Shown here one piece after another: positions 11,801 through 23,205 of a DNA stretch of 64,000 nucleotides. Each line of letters opens with the position of its first letter. Position 1 is the stretch's first letter. The DNA is from Ulota crispa. Taxonomy: Eukaryota; Streptophyta; Bryopsida; Orthotrichales; Orthotrichaceae. The translations under genes and the position numbers were made by a program. The DNA lies in the NCBI GenBank assembly GCA_963920765.1, contig OY987247.1, forward strand, positions 14,666,471-14,730,470. Reading direction: 5' to 3'. The notes beneath the pieces were generated by a model, which made no database searches, was not told the origin of the DNA, and saw nothing but the letters and a program-made list of their open reading frames with translations.

Positions 11801-12956
11801 TCCTAAATCCTACTACACATTTCTTTGTTTTTGAATTTAATCACATGTTGTGTCATCTCCTAGGTAAACAACTTACAAGTTGGTTTGTATATTGCTCATA
11901 ATTAGTGAAGGCATCTCTTTTATGACACATGTATTGTGTAGCTCCAAAATCCACCTACCATGTAGATATAGAGTCTTCCTTTATTGTCAAAGCCACCACA
12001 TATAATCTATATGGTGTTGTAACAATATTGGTTTGTCTAGTCCTTCTTTCAACAACTATTTTGATTTTACAATTTTTAATAACTTTTTCCCAATTTTTGC
12101 AATAAAAACGCTTTTTAGTAGTGCAAATATTTTTTCTCAAAAGATTTATAGCTACTTTCGCCTTTTGAAACTTGTTAAACCTTTTGCTAAATAAAGCTTC
12201 TTGCCTTTATTAAAAAATTCTTACCTACATAAAGAGTTGATGTATTTTTTGAAGCAGAACCTATGTCTTTCATCAAAGTTTATTCTTATATCAAATCATT
12301 GATCAATGTTTGAATAGTAATGCCTTGTTGTCTTTTATATGAACAAATGAATGTTGTGTAGCTTGGAGGTCTCATTAAGGAAAGAATTGCTTCATTGTCT
12401 TGGACAGTTAATGCAACTGCTAGTAGTTGTTAAAGACATGATTTAAATTTATGATCATGTTTTATAATACTCTCATTTTTTTCATTTAAAGAATATGTAA
12501 TGTATTTTTACAATACATTTTTGTAATCACATCTTGTGATTCAAATATAATTGTTAATGTTGTCCTTGCTTAATGTGCTATGGAACAGGAGTGTACATGT
12601 GGAACTATGTGATTTTTTAAGCAATTTGTAATAATGGTTAATGAAGTGGCATTTCTATCCACCCAATTGCTTATACATCCAGCTCTTTTAGTCAGTAAAG
12701 CTTGGTGTATTCCAACACCTATCTAAGCTGCAATTGGCTCCATTGGTGAAGGTTCTTCACCATCTACTATTGACCACAATTTTTTTGCTTTGAATGTCAA
12801 TGTCAATCTATGTTTCTTCATATTGAAAAATGATCCATAAAATTTGCTTATAAAATTATTTTTTGTGTCATTTTGAATGTTATTGTATTACAAAACGATT
12901 GTCAATTTAGTACAAGAAAACGTTGTCAACTTGGTCATTTTTTGTAGATTTGGAGA

Positions 12957-13012
12957 TGTCAATTTGGACGTTTTTTTGTCAATTTGGACATTTTTTTGTC
13001 AATTTGGACATT
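12957..13012. repeat. 20-bp tandem repeat, about three units
   Basis: GTCAATTTGGACATTTTTTT repeats with a 20-bp period inside the gag region of the copia fossil. Confidence 0.75.
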
Positions 13013-13305
13013 ATTATTTTTTAAATTGGAAAGGCTTAATCAATTTGAACATTGTTTTCTTGTAGTGTTTTTCATAGAAAAATACTTCAATTTTAGATTT
13101 AGAAGTTTCATTTTTAATTTCAATGCTGTAAGTTTGAAGAATCATTTGAGAATATACTAGCTTTTTTCTTGATATCCTTGAAGTTTTCATAGAAATGAAT
13201 AAAAATGTACTAAAGTTTTTATGCTATATTTTTAGGTTCAATGAAGGGAATATTTTTCATGAAAATTTCATGAAGAAGATGTTATGATGACTCTATGGCA
13301 ACCTT

Positions 13306-13317
13306 GCTCTGATATCA
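13306..13317 (-). other. Primer-binding site of the copia fossil
   Basis: On the - strand TGATATCAGAGC directly follows the LTR. It differs at one base from TGGTATCAGAGC, the usual copia site complementary to the 3' end of initiator tRNA-Met. Confidence 0.85.
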
Positions 13318-13420
13318 TGTTGAAATTGTAGAAATTGTAATGTATCATTATTACATTATGAAAAAGCGAGTACAAATGACATTATTGAATAACAAAGCTA
13401 ATTTTTATGGTTAGGCACAC

Positions 13421-13485
<65 letters not shown>

Positions 13486-13537
13486 TTATACAATGTCATT
13501 GGACAGTGTATTATACTAACACAATATGTATTCAACA
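13318..13537 (-). repeat. 5' LTR of the copia fossil
   Basis: Begins (on +) TGTTGAAATTGTAG and ends TATGTATTCAACA, giving the TG...CA ends expected of an LTR. A TA-dinucleotide tract at 13433-13480 has expanded inside it. The primer site abuts its inner edge. Confidence 0.82.
13433..13480. repeat. (TA)n microsatellite in the LTR
   Basis: About 24 uninterrupted TA units. Confidence 0.95.
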
Positions 13538-13899
13538 ACAGTCCGTTTAGCCCATTCACTCCAAGGCATTTTAGCCTTTTTCATATCTATTGCATTGTTG
13601 TTTAATCTTCTTACTCTATTTTTTTTAAGTTTATTTTTCTTTCATACAATGAATTTTTATAAAACTTTATTGCTCCTTCTAGCATGTTTCATGATATTTT
13701 TAGCACTTTCATCTCTTAAAAGACATTCTCTACCACCAATAGACCTAGGAAATGTCTAGAAAACTTTTTTTTGCTATTGCTATTTGTTTCTGCATGGACT
13801 AGGAGATTTCCAAGAGGCTTTTGGCATGTCCAACCTTAGCGATATGTATACCACAATGTTGTATGAGATGACATATGACATATTAATCCACATGTGCTA

Positions 13900-14631
13900 A
13901 ATAGAGAGTACAAGAATGCGTTCAAATGACATTTTTTACATTTGAAAATCTAGTTACAAAATCAACACCATTTTTAGCACCTATAATATCGCATGCTATT
14001 AGTAGCAGACCATCTTTACTAGTACGCAAAGACATGAAATTGGTTATATACCAATTAGCACACGACATGTCTTGTGAAAAATGAATGACTTTTATGGATG
14101 CAATATCTCACCAATCCAAAATTATACTATGATTATATGTGAAGAATTAGCAAATTGTGATGGGTTATTTAGTTATTTCACTTCTACACATATTGGTAAC
14201 AAATTGCAAAACATTATAGAGAAATTTAGAAATATTCCAAGAATTTCAAATATTTGCATAACAATTGATAAGACCCACATTTTATTGTTAAGAAGGCTAA
14301 ATTTTCAAATCATGGCCACGTTGGTTGATTTTTTCAGGTAGAAACAATTTCCACAATTTTGTGCTCCAAACAATTTGTGATACTAATAAACCATTTTAGA
14401 ACATTTGTATAGAACAACCAAGTGATGTACATGATGCTCGGCAATTTGTGTAGTCTAGTTATTATTAAGATTTGCATCAACAAAATATCTTACAAAATCT
14501 TTTTATTGTTGTTTGCGGTGCTCAAATATAACCATTCCTAATTGGAGATTTGACTTATCCAAGTCATCCATTTTTACTTAAGAATTTCAAACTAAAAAAT
14601 AGTCCAGATAAAGTTACATTTGGTGATGTCA
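13900..14631 (+). pseudogene. PIF/Harbinger transposase remnant
   Basis: This encoded the DDE nuclease of a PIF/Harbinger DNA transposon. An open stretch at 14081-14341 reads ISPIQNYTMIICEEL.. and ends in ..ICITIDKTHILLLRR, matching the family's 'v.g.IDgtHi' first-aspartate block. Downstream the same family continues: NNFHNFVLQTICDTNK, then PSDVHDARQF (the 'P.s.HDsr.f' block), then LIGDLTYPSHPFLLKNF (the 'l.GD.gYp..p.ll..f' block). Stops and at least one frame change separate these pieces. The gene is cut at 14632 by a TTAA-flanked terminus, so the last acidic residue region is absent here. N-terminal boundary is uncertain. Confidence 0.72.
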
Positions 14632-14635
14632 TTAA

Positions 14636-15060
14636 CCCCTAAAAGACTATTGTCTATTCAAAGGACAAATGAGATTTTGGGCAAGTACTTATGGCCTCAA
14701 ATTTTTCTTCATTTTTTGAAATTTTTCTTGAAGATAGGAAAACACATAGGCTTTTGGGGAATATAATTTTTATTCCAATCCTATGCCCAAAAGCAAAAGT
14801 TATGCCTAGATAAGCAAAAATTTATGGAGATTGGGTAGCGAAATTTTTTTACAAACTTTTTTATTTTTATTTTATTTTATTTCCTCATAGGCTATAGTTT
14901 TTTCTACACATGAAGCTTTGATTCATTCCATTTGGACTAAATATGAGAAAGTTATGAATAATCTTGTTTTTTTGTCAATTCAAGCATCTTCTTGAAAAAA
15001 TAACTTATAAAGTTCATTTTAGAATGCAAGTTTAACATTTTTTTTTAAATTTTTAAAAAA
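14636..15060. mobile_element. Left terminus of a family D-type element
   Basis: TTAA (14632-14635) followed by CCCCTAAAAGAC, the end sequence of family D. The next few hundred bases carry family D-like text (GAAGCTTTGATTCATTCC, AGAAAGTTATGAATAA). No clean matching right end (CTTTAGGGGTTAA) was found before 19.8 kb, so the element is either truncated or extends over the transposase remnant at 15.6-16.8 kb. Confidence 0.5.
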
Positions 15061-15629
15061 GGCAAAGTTTGCTTTTCAAAACAATCTCACCATTGGGATT
15101 CTTGCGTTTCAATTCCATTGTAGGGTTATCAACAATTTAAGTTTTTGTTCAATCTCATACCTTCTTCTACATCACAAACTCTCAAATAGTAAATTTCATT
15201 GCCATAACAATGATCAATTGAATTGGTATTGAGTCAAAGTCTAAATACACTTGAAATTTTCATTGAGTCAACATACCTTGACTTAATGCTTTTCTAGTTT
15301 ACAATACCTCAACACAATTTCAATCCATTTCTTATCAATATTATTTCAATCACTTTTGATAATGCACTAAATGATCACTTTTTATTAGAGGGGATTGAAA
15401 AATGTACCTACTAGTACTAAATCAATCACACATTGAAGCTGTAACATTAAAATATTGACTCAAAATTTAAAGCATTTATAAAATAAGTGCCGTCCTCACA
15501 AAAAATTGGAAGCACTTGAAAGGTTCATATGATGTTTTGAACATCAAGAACCATGTAAGGATCACAAATTCCTCTATCATGCTTGGCCTTAGATGTAAAG
15601 ACCTGAGGACTCATAGTTTGCCAAGTGAG

Positions 15630-16774
15630 CTAAGGGCATAGAACTAACCTACTAAGTTGAGTAGCTGGAACCTCTTGATACATTTGTAGGAATGCTAAAT
15701 CTTTTACAACTAGATTTTGTACTTCATCTTTCAAAGACATTTTAAAAATCAACAGCAATTGTCCATAGAAAGTCAATTCAAGCTCACTAGATGCCTCCAT
15801 CTGTATGGCAACACTACTATACCATGGTGAACCATAAAAGTTGCTTGTGGCCCTTGCATATTGTGGCATATTACCAAAGCGCTCACCAGGACCTGCTCGT
15901 AAAGACATGAAGTACCTGTTCAAATCACGGAATTGATTATCAACTTGTATGCATTGACTTTCTTATTGCTTCTATATAGAATATAAGTAGTATACACTAA
16001 TTGCAACTCAGGCAACCATACTCAAATTGATTGCCAATTGTACCAAAGTTGCACTATGAAACTTGAGCTCGTGAAAACCATACCTCTCCACTTGTGAAAT
16101 TATTCTCAGCTTTGTAAATGTTCAAAGTTTTGTGGAAGAAGGTTTGTAATTCTGGTTGCTGAGAAATGAGGGTTTGAGCGCTCTTGGATACAAAAAACTA
16201 TGTAGAGTCAAATGTGAAGCCACATGTAGGGTCCAACCATGAGTTTTGCAAATTGACTTTGGCTCCCCATAGTACATTAAGACCTGTTTCTACAGCCTTC
16301 ATACAAACATCACACCAAATAACTAAAGGTTAGATCTACTATGTACTTATATTCAACTAAAGCCATTTTGGCATTTTTGGTTATAGCTTTGTGACAACAA
16401 AATTTAGACAAAAACTTTCACACAACCCAAAAAATAATCTTATCATAGTAACTAGATAATCTAGTTTGAATACTTACTTGGTCTATAGCAGTGTACTTTT
16501 CTTTTTGCCTCATGTCAAAACCCTCCATAGTGTCTTGCAACTTGCGTAAGGCACCTAGCCTTTGATTGTGCCTAGCAATTTGAGGAGTAGCTTGCCTCTT
16601 ATTGCTAGCTCTATATCCAGCCTTCATCAATATTATGTGCATTTGTTCATACATGTTGGTACTATATTCCCAAGGAAGTCCCAATTGACAAATATAATCA
16701 TTGAAATGTGACATGGCATGTATTTTCACCGTATTAAATCTTGACTTTTGCCATTTAGACATAGCCTGCTTCAA
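15630..16774 (-). pseudogene. Plavaka/KDZ-like transposase remnant
   Basis: Two readable - strand pieces. The upstream one (16774-16418, 118 codons) has KIHAMSHFNDYICQLGLPWE then STNMYEQMHIILMKAGYRAS and NKRQATPQIARH, the 'K.H..sHf...I...G....yST...E..H...K..yraSNKr....Qi.rh' pattern I know from fungal Plavaka transposases. The downstream one (15923-15630, 97 codons) has YARATSNFYGSPWYSSVAIQ and FYGQLLLIFKM, which fits the beta-rich C-terminal part of the same group. The text between (about 16.0-16.3 kb) is degraded. Catalytic residues cannot be assigned. The family call rests on pattern memory; a CACTA-type transposase tail is the alternative. Confidence 0.45.
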
Positions 16775-16799
16775 AGCCTGTACATATCTAATTATCCAA

Positions 16800-18655
16800 A
16801 AATTATGTTAGAGTAAAACATTCATTCATTTGTAAGATAACAATAACATACAAACATACATTTTTGAAAAACTTAAATTAGTAATTGAAGTAGAATAAAA
16901 TTTGAATTGACAACATACCTTATCATTAGATTATTGATATCAACCAATGAATCTCATGTGTGTACTGGACTATGAATAGCAACCATATACCATTTCAAAA
17001 ATAACACAAAGGCCTTGACAATGTTATCTTTATAGATCCCAATGAGACACATAACAATCACCTGAAAATAACACACAATTTTCTAATAATACTTTTGCAT
17101 GCTATTAGATAAAGTTATTAGTAAGATCACTATTCTATGCTAAAATGAAAATAAAAAATTATTGTCATTATAATTGAAAGAAATCAACATACAAAATTGT
17201 CCTTCCAAAATAAGATTGAAAGAACCTGCATGACTACTTGATGTTTGAAATTACCAAAGTTTGCATTGGATTCAAAGTATCTTCCCTTTTTAGTTCCTGG
17301 AACCTTGGTATCATCATCACAAAAAATAAAATGTATCATGAGAAGCCATATCATTGTAATTGACAACAAATGATCATATCGTCTAAAACCATATCATTGA
17401 GATTGAGAACAATTCATTGTAAGTCTAGACATAAATATATGTAATATGCATAACGTGCTTCTTTTTTTATGACAAGAAGACATTGATCAAGCTCTTTTGT
17501 GTCACTTGCCATAGATCTCAAAATTCCAACAAGTATCTTAAATATCCCAATATCTGTTTGATGAAGAACATCAACTTGAATTGCCAAATAAGGTTTTCCA
17601 AATTCAGTGTTTCCTCCATTAAAACCCCAAAGTGCACACTACAACAAAATGAACAAACATGTAAGAGAACTAACTTTCTATGCAATTTTCAATTTTTGAA
17701 ACATATCTTTATAATAAGAAAACCATATCATTATGCTCACAGATTCAAACCTAACTATATTGTGTAAGCCAAACAAAAGAATTGATTACTTTGAAGAAAT
17801 ATTTAATTTACAAGATTTGGTCGTAATCATCCCAATATTAAAATCTACATAGAAGGAATTGTAATTTTTTTGGAGATATCTATTAGAAGGAAAGATGTGT
17901 GTATGGATGTTTCCTATGCATCCATGCAATCAAATCTCAAAAATTCATTACCAATTATTTTAATCATTAATCATGTAAAATCATGATTATTATGTAAAAC
18001 AATTCACCAAAAATAAGGCTTTAGTTTTTTGAAACTCAAAATTTGGTATGCTTGATTGGGATTGAATAAAAATTTAAATATAATGCTACAAGATTCTAAA
18101 ATGTTTTATAAAATGCCAAAAAAATTGGAGGAGAAAAATAGGATGAATGAAACTATCTTGTTGGTCACTGTACTAATGTTTGGAAGTACTTTGCATCTTA
18201 TCTTTGATTATGATGTGATAGTTTTCTTTTTTTATTGAAACAGTTTATGATTAGAGTTAAAACATAGTTCAATGAACTTCAATCCAAAATGTTGATTTTT
18301 TTTCTTTCACAAAATGGTTTTTAAAATTTGAATTTTGACAAAATTTACCATTGAAATTGTAATATGTGAAATTCAATTATCAAAAATATTTTATAGGTGA
18401 ATGAAGCTTTTCCATTTGCTCACTTAAAATAGTATTCTTATTTCATTTTGCAAATGCTACCATCAAACAATATTATTAACCTTATTTAGAATAAAGTATC
18501 TTAATTTCCATGTTTAAAAATAAAGTGCATGTATGTGAATATGAAATATATCTCATATAGGACATAAAAGTTTACGAGTTCATACATAGACTACTTTTTT
18601 GAATTATGAAGGTGTTTTTTGTGAGAGTCCCTCTATGAGCAAAGTTTTTCTTGTA
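16800..18655. other. AT-rich DNA, no gene assigned
   Basis: Possibly the upstream part of the transposase remnant next door (a 61-codon - strand ORF lies at 17369-17184), otherwise unrecognised. ORFs of 60-94 codons on + (17483-17767, 18056-18238) have AT-driven composition and no family resemblance. Confidence 0.3.
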
Positions 18656-18663
18656 TTGATTAA

Positions 18664-18901
18664 CCCTTGAACAACCGAGTAGCCCTTTGCAACTAGTACA
18701 ACACGGAGTATTTTTCTTGTAATTGGAGTGCATCCACACTTTTTTTACATTTGAGATCAACAAAGAAGTTCAAATATAGATCAATGATCAATGTTCTAGT
18801 GAGGTAGTCAAGATCCCAAATTAAAACTTTTTGTTGGTAGTAAATGCCAGTTATACAGCACCGTACATAGTATGTATTATAGTAGCTCAGTCCTTTAAGG
18901 G
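18664..18901. mobile_element. Family E MITE with TTAA duplication
   Basis: 238 bp, flanked by TTAA (18660-18663 and 18902-18905). Ends are CCCTTGAACAACC and CCTTTAAGGG. The interior (GATCAATGATCAATGTTCTA, TTTTTGTTGGTAGTAAATGC, ACAGCACCGTACAT) matches 38274-38515 in inverted orientation. Confidence 0.75.
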
Positions 18902-19596
18902 TTAAGCATTTGCAAGAGAGTCATGTACTAATGTACATTAGACTTTACGTATTTAGAACAATCTTCAAGCACAACTTTGTAAATAATCATCCTATATTAA
19001 CAAACTTCATGGTGAAGGTGAATAAATAATTCCAAATACTGTGAACACATGCTATACTTTCAATAAATTCTATTAATATCATAAAAACTATGTCTTGAAA
19101 ATGTGTCACACTTTCAAATAATTTAGGAACTAAAAGTGCTAATGAGTGCTCAATTGTAAAGAGTTTGCAAATCAAGTTTAAGAAGGATGTTGTTTTGAGA
19201 GGTTGCTCATCTTGAAAAGGGGGGTTTTAATAATATATAGCCCAATTTGTTTCCTCCTAGATATTTACAGAGTTTGTTTCTTTTGTTTTTGAAAAATTCA
19301 AAGTTTGTATTGCAAGTTATTTTTGTACCATACCATTCATCAATTGATGTGAAATCATAAAAAGTGGCTTCACAATTTAGATTATGAATTTTTACCCATT
19401 CAATATAAACAAAACATAAAGGTACTTGTTTTGTTTTTGTTGAGGAAATATTTTCCCATGGTATAACAAAGTTATCAACACTACTTACTAAGGGTGTGAT
19501 ATTAATTGATTCAATGAGAAGCAGCTCAAATTTTATGCACAAGCTTTGACAACGAGTAATTAAAACTTCATAGTCTTAAAATATACAGTGAAAAAA

Positions 19597-20884
19597 GGGG
19601 AAATTACAAATAGGGGCATGAATATGAAAAAAATTATAGATAGAGGCACAGTTTCAAAATAATTGTAAATAGGGGTACAATTTCAAAATAACTTATAAAT
19701 TTGTAATTTTTTTTTGGTTTGGACATTGGTTGGTTTAGATATATCACATTTAATGTTAGCCAACTTCCAGAAAACTTAAAGATCTATCCTAAAATTGCCA
19801 TCCCCTTTACTAAAAATTATTTATTTGGACTTAATTTAGAGTTGCCATTAAGTTTTGGGAGGTTAACCCCTAAAGGACTTGATCCATTTTGAAATGGTCA
19901 AACTTCATGTCTAGGCTAAATTTTTCCTTTTAAAGTGTGCTTAAACAACAATTTTATATTTTTATTGCTTGAAACTATGAGTGATATATAATTGCAAGAA
20001 GTCTCAATAATAATTATCATTTTTTTTCAAAAAGTGAACATAAATAAGGTAGAACAGCAAGAAAAAATTCAAGTTACTTGATTTTTTTTCAAGGGGTACA
20101 AATAGCATTAAAAATTAGTGTAAAAAAAATTCAATTGGTTAGTTTATTTTTTACACCCAAAACAGCCACAACAAAGAATTTTTTGTCAAATTTGACTATC
20201 AAACCATGTTTATTCTTATATTTAGTTAATTTATAAAATTTTGATAATTTTTGTTGGAAGACACATTCATTTTCTATTTATATATATATTTTTGATAAAT
20301 TTAATGGAGAATTCAAATTCATGTGATTTTTTAAAGCTAAATGTGGAAATAAAATCATATCAATTAGAATATATATTAAAAAATATGTACTTTCTACCAT
20401 AAATGAATGGTAGAATGAGAAACATAGTTTTTTAATTGAAATTTAAAATGCATTTAAAGAGTAGAAAATATGAATAAAAAACACTCCAGATTGTATTATT
20501 TGGATTCTAACACTTAGAGCTTTCAATGGCAACAACTTTTTCTAATTTTTGACATTTTTCAAATTTTTGACACTTTTCAAAACAAATATATGAACTAGAA
20601 AGAAAACTTATCAAGCTTCATTTTTTAAGTTTGAGCAATGTACCAAAAATTGATAATTTGAAAATTACAATCAGAGTTGACCAAGACGCATCCACTTTTT
20701 GGATGCATGGACCTTTAGGGGTTAACTAATGTTTAACGTGATATACCTAAATCAACCAATGTTAAAACCAACAAAATTTACAAAATTTACAAATTCTTTT
20801 GAAATTACGCCCCTATTTGTCATTGTTTTGAAACTGTACATCTGTAACATGTTTCATTTTCATGCCCTCATTTGTAATTTCCCC
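19597..20884. mobile_element. Family C (Mutator-like) MITE, split by a later insertion
   Basis: Terminal repeats GGGGAAATTACAAATAGGGG and, reversed, GGGGAAATTACAAATGAGGG; inner text CAGTTTCAAAATAATTG and TGGTTGGTTTAGATATATCA is also mirrored. It is flanked by a perfect 9-bp duplication GTGAAAAAA (19588-19596 and 20885-20893), the length made by Mutator-like elements. Without the family D insertion it would be about 430 bp. Confidence 0.82.
19867..20721. mobile_element. Family D element inside family C
   Basis: 855 bp, flanked by TTAA (19863-19866 and 20722-20725), ends CCCCTAAAGG and CCTTTAGGGG. AT-rich, no ORF. Unlike the copy at 1885-2918 it is not an obvious full-length hairpin. Confidence 0.82.
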
Positions 20885-21176
20885 GTGAAAAAAAATTTAA
20901 AATACAACAACGTACCAAGCTTTTCTTGCAATCGCTCAATTCTAGTTTATTAATTCCTTTAGAAACTTGAAGCATACAAAATCTCATCATTAAGAACTTT
21001 TGGTTACTAAATCTTTAGTTGTTACCACAAAAACTTACACGGTTATCCAATTATTAATATGTGTCAAAACATATAATTATAAAGGTGCAAATGCTTTTCA
21101 AATATTGTAGCAAAAATTCCCACTAGTGTTTTGTAGCAATTTATTGATGTTCCTCTACAAAGATAAGTTAGATAGT

Positions 21177-21409
21177 AACACAATATTGGTTAATTTGGGA
21201 AAAACAAACAATTTTGAGACAAAGTATTTTGGTGATTTAGAGTGAATTTTATGATAATTCCTCCAAGATTTTTCATCATTAATATATAAGATCTTGAGGG
21301 AATTATCATAAAATTCACTCTAAATCATCACAAAACTCTCACAAATGCAAAAATTAAAAGTCCCAAAATCAATATTTCCTTATTTCCCAAATTAATAGGT
21401 ATTGTAATT
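21177..21409. mobile_element. Family A-related fold-back MITE
   Basis: The left end AACACAATATTGGTTAATTT with GGGAAAAAC mirrors the right end TTTCCCAAATTAATAGGTATTG. The core is a strong hairpin: TGATTTAGAGTGAATTTTAT and AAATTCACTCTAAATCATCA. A short duplication could not be confirmed. Confidence 0.6.
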
Positions 21410-21673
21410 TGATGCATGACACTGTATTATGACTAACACAGTAACATATGATAACTAACCCAACATTTTTTGATGTCATAAATTGACATATATTGTTGTG
21501 AGTCTTTTCCATGGATTGAAATTGATCATATCAATTATCAACGTGTTGTTGTTTTATAATTTGTTATGTTTATGTGGATGAAACTTGCTGTTATGCAACT
21601 TATGCCATTACAAGATGGAAATTAGCTTTTTTTTTCTTTTTCTTTTTTTCTTCTTTTTTATCTATGATTTTTT

Positions 21674-22248
21674 GGGAAATTTGATGGATATCCTTGAAGC
21701 ATGGTCATTATTTTGGACAATTTTTGGTCAAAGGACAAGATAGGTGGTATGGACTGTGGACGGCACAAACAGGCGGTTTGTGACTTTGGTCCAATTTTCC
21801 AATATTACATTTTCAGGTTTCTAACTTATAAAAGTAAGAATCAAACTACATTTTTTAAAAGTCCATTATAAGTTTACTACACAAGACAAACAAAAAGTCA
21901 GTTGGTTGCATGTGGAGGATGGGCAAGTAGACAAATAATTTGTCCAATGTGACAACCATGCCCTCAAATATGCGATATTTGTACAAATGCCCCTAGTTTT
22001 CTAAAAATTGCACAAGTACCCTTGAATCATAATTTTCAAGCGTTTTTCTATTGAGTACGTCATTTGCTTCTCCTTTTGTGCTCCTTGCTGCTACAAGAAA
22101 GAAGCGGCATGCACACAAAGGAAGTGGCGTGCATAGCAAAACAAACTCTTGAGAATTACAGTCCAAGGAATCAAGGATATTTTTGCAACTTTTGAAAAAC
22201 CAAGTACACCTAAACAAATATTGCAAACTTGAGGGGTCAAATTTTTCC
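21674..22248. mobile_element. Family F MITE, interrupted by family K
   Basis: Left end GGGAAATTTGATGGATATCC, right end CTTGAGGGGTCAAATTTTTC. The interior shares TTTGTGC..GCATGC..AAAACAAAC text with 22731-23193. A family K element sits at 21699-21961. The 9-bp duplication is not readable. Confidence 0.6.
21699..21961. mobile_element. Family K MITE inside family F
   Basis: Terminal repeats GCATGGTCATTATTTTGGAC and, reversed, GCATGGTTGTCACATTGGAC. 263 bp, no ORF. Interrupts the family F copy just after CCTTGAA. Confidence 0.6.
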
Positions 22249-22408
22249 TCCTTCTTTTCTTTAATTTTCTTTACTTTTGCTTGTTTTCTTTAGCTTATTT
22301 ATTTATTTATTTATTGCAACTTGACAATTTTCAAAACATTTTAATTTTATTTGCAAGTTTACAACTCTACATTAACATTGAAAGAGCCGTATCCTTTTAG
22401 AGGCAATT

Positions 22409-22673
22409 ACCGCGATATTTGTTAATTTGAGAAAAAACCTCAATTTTGGGATTATTGAATTTTTTATTGTAAAAAATTTTCAGGTCATTCACAGTGAAAT
22501 TTATGATGATTTCTTCAAGATCTTACAACATCAAAGACGAAATATCTTGAAAGAGTTATAAAAAAAACAAACATCACTTGAAATCACCAAAATACTATCA
22601 CAAAGGTAAATTTAATATCCCAAAACTAGTTTTGGGAAAGTATTTCTTCCCCAAATTAGCAAATATCATGTTT
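22409..22673. mobile_element. Family A-related MITE
   Basis: The left end ACCGCGATATTTGTTAATTT with AATTTTGGGATT mirrors the right end AATATCCCAAAAC..AAATTAGCAAATATCATG. Similar layout to 21177-21409. The duplication is unclear. Confidence 0.55.
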
Positions 22674-22730
22674 AATCCAAAATGTTTCACTTGGGAATAA
22701 AAGTCTTTTCTTCTATAACTAATTAAATAA

Positions 22731-23193
22731 GGGAAAATTTCATGGATACCCTTGAAGTTTGTAGTATTTTCATAGATATCCTTGCTTTTTCAGAAATATC
22801 ACAAATATCCTTGGATTAAAAAATTTAGGCATTTCTTTTGTTATATATGTCACTTCCTTCTCCCTTTGTGTGCACGCTATTTCTTTCTTGTTATGCATGC
22901 GCACAAAGATAGAAGGGAAGTGGCATGCATAACAAAACAAACGCATAATTTTTTTGGTTCAAAGGTATTTGCGATATTTCTGAATTAGCAAGGATAAGGT
23001 GAGACCACCCATTCCCGACCAGTCCCCAATTCCGACCATTAATGTGCTTATTGTATACATTTTAATCACAAATTATACTCCTTAATTACAGAACGTCAGA
23101 ATTGGAAACAGGTTGCTAAAGGGTCGGGAATGGGTGGTCTTACCTTATCTATGAAAATACTGCAAACTTCAGGGGTACTCATGAACTTTTCCC
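22731..23193. mobile_element. Family F (Mutator-like) MITE with 9-bp duplication
   Basis: Ends GGGAAAATTTCATGGATACC and, reversed, GGGAAAAGTTCATGAGTACC. Perfect 9-bp duplication ATTAAATAA (22722-22730 and 23194-23202). The interior is a hairpin (TCACTTCCTTCTCCCTTTGT with its near complement). A family G MITE interrupts the right arm. Confidence 0.85.
22997..23145. mobile_element. Family G MITE with TA duplication
   Basis: 149 bp, AGGTGAGACCACCCATTCCC .. GGGAATGGGTGGTCTTACCT. The flanks are TA (22995-22996 and 23146-23147); removing the element restores the family F text AGGATATCTATGAAA, which confirms the duplication. TA points to the Tc1/mariner superfamily (Stowaway-like). Confidence 0.82.
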
Positions 23194-23205
23194 ATTAAAT
23201 AATCC

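Larger units (their letters stand above)
4350..13537 (-). mobile_element. Ty1/copia LTR retrotransposon fossil, with nested insertions
   Basis: The element reads on the - strand: LTR (13537-13318), primer site complementary to initiator tRNA-Met, gag region (about 13.3-12.2 kb), protease (about 12.0-11.9 kb, WVDFGAT), integrase (about 10.3-9.2 kb, with LDPHSIEAMFLGYSDKSKAY), reverse transcriptase (about 8.3-7.6 kb, DVKTVFLYGNLQEEIYM), RNase H (about 7.0-6.69 kb, ending DILTKSF), polypurine tract and LTR (4539 to about 4350). The PR-INT-RT-RH order defines the copia type. It is thoroughly broken, with many interruptions in every domain. The two LTRs differ strongly, so insertion is old. Three MITEs and a 1.4-kb foreign segment have landed in it. 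Confidence 0.88.
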
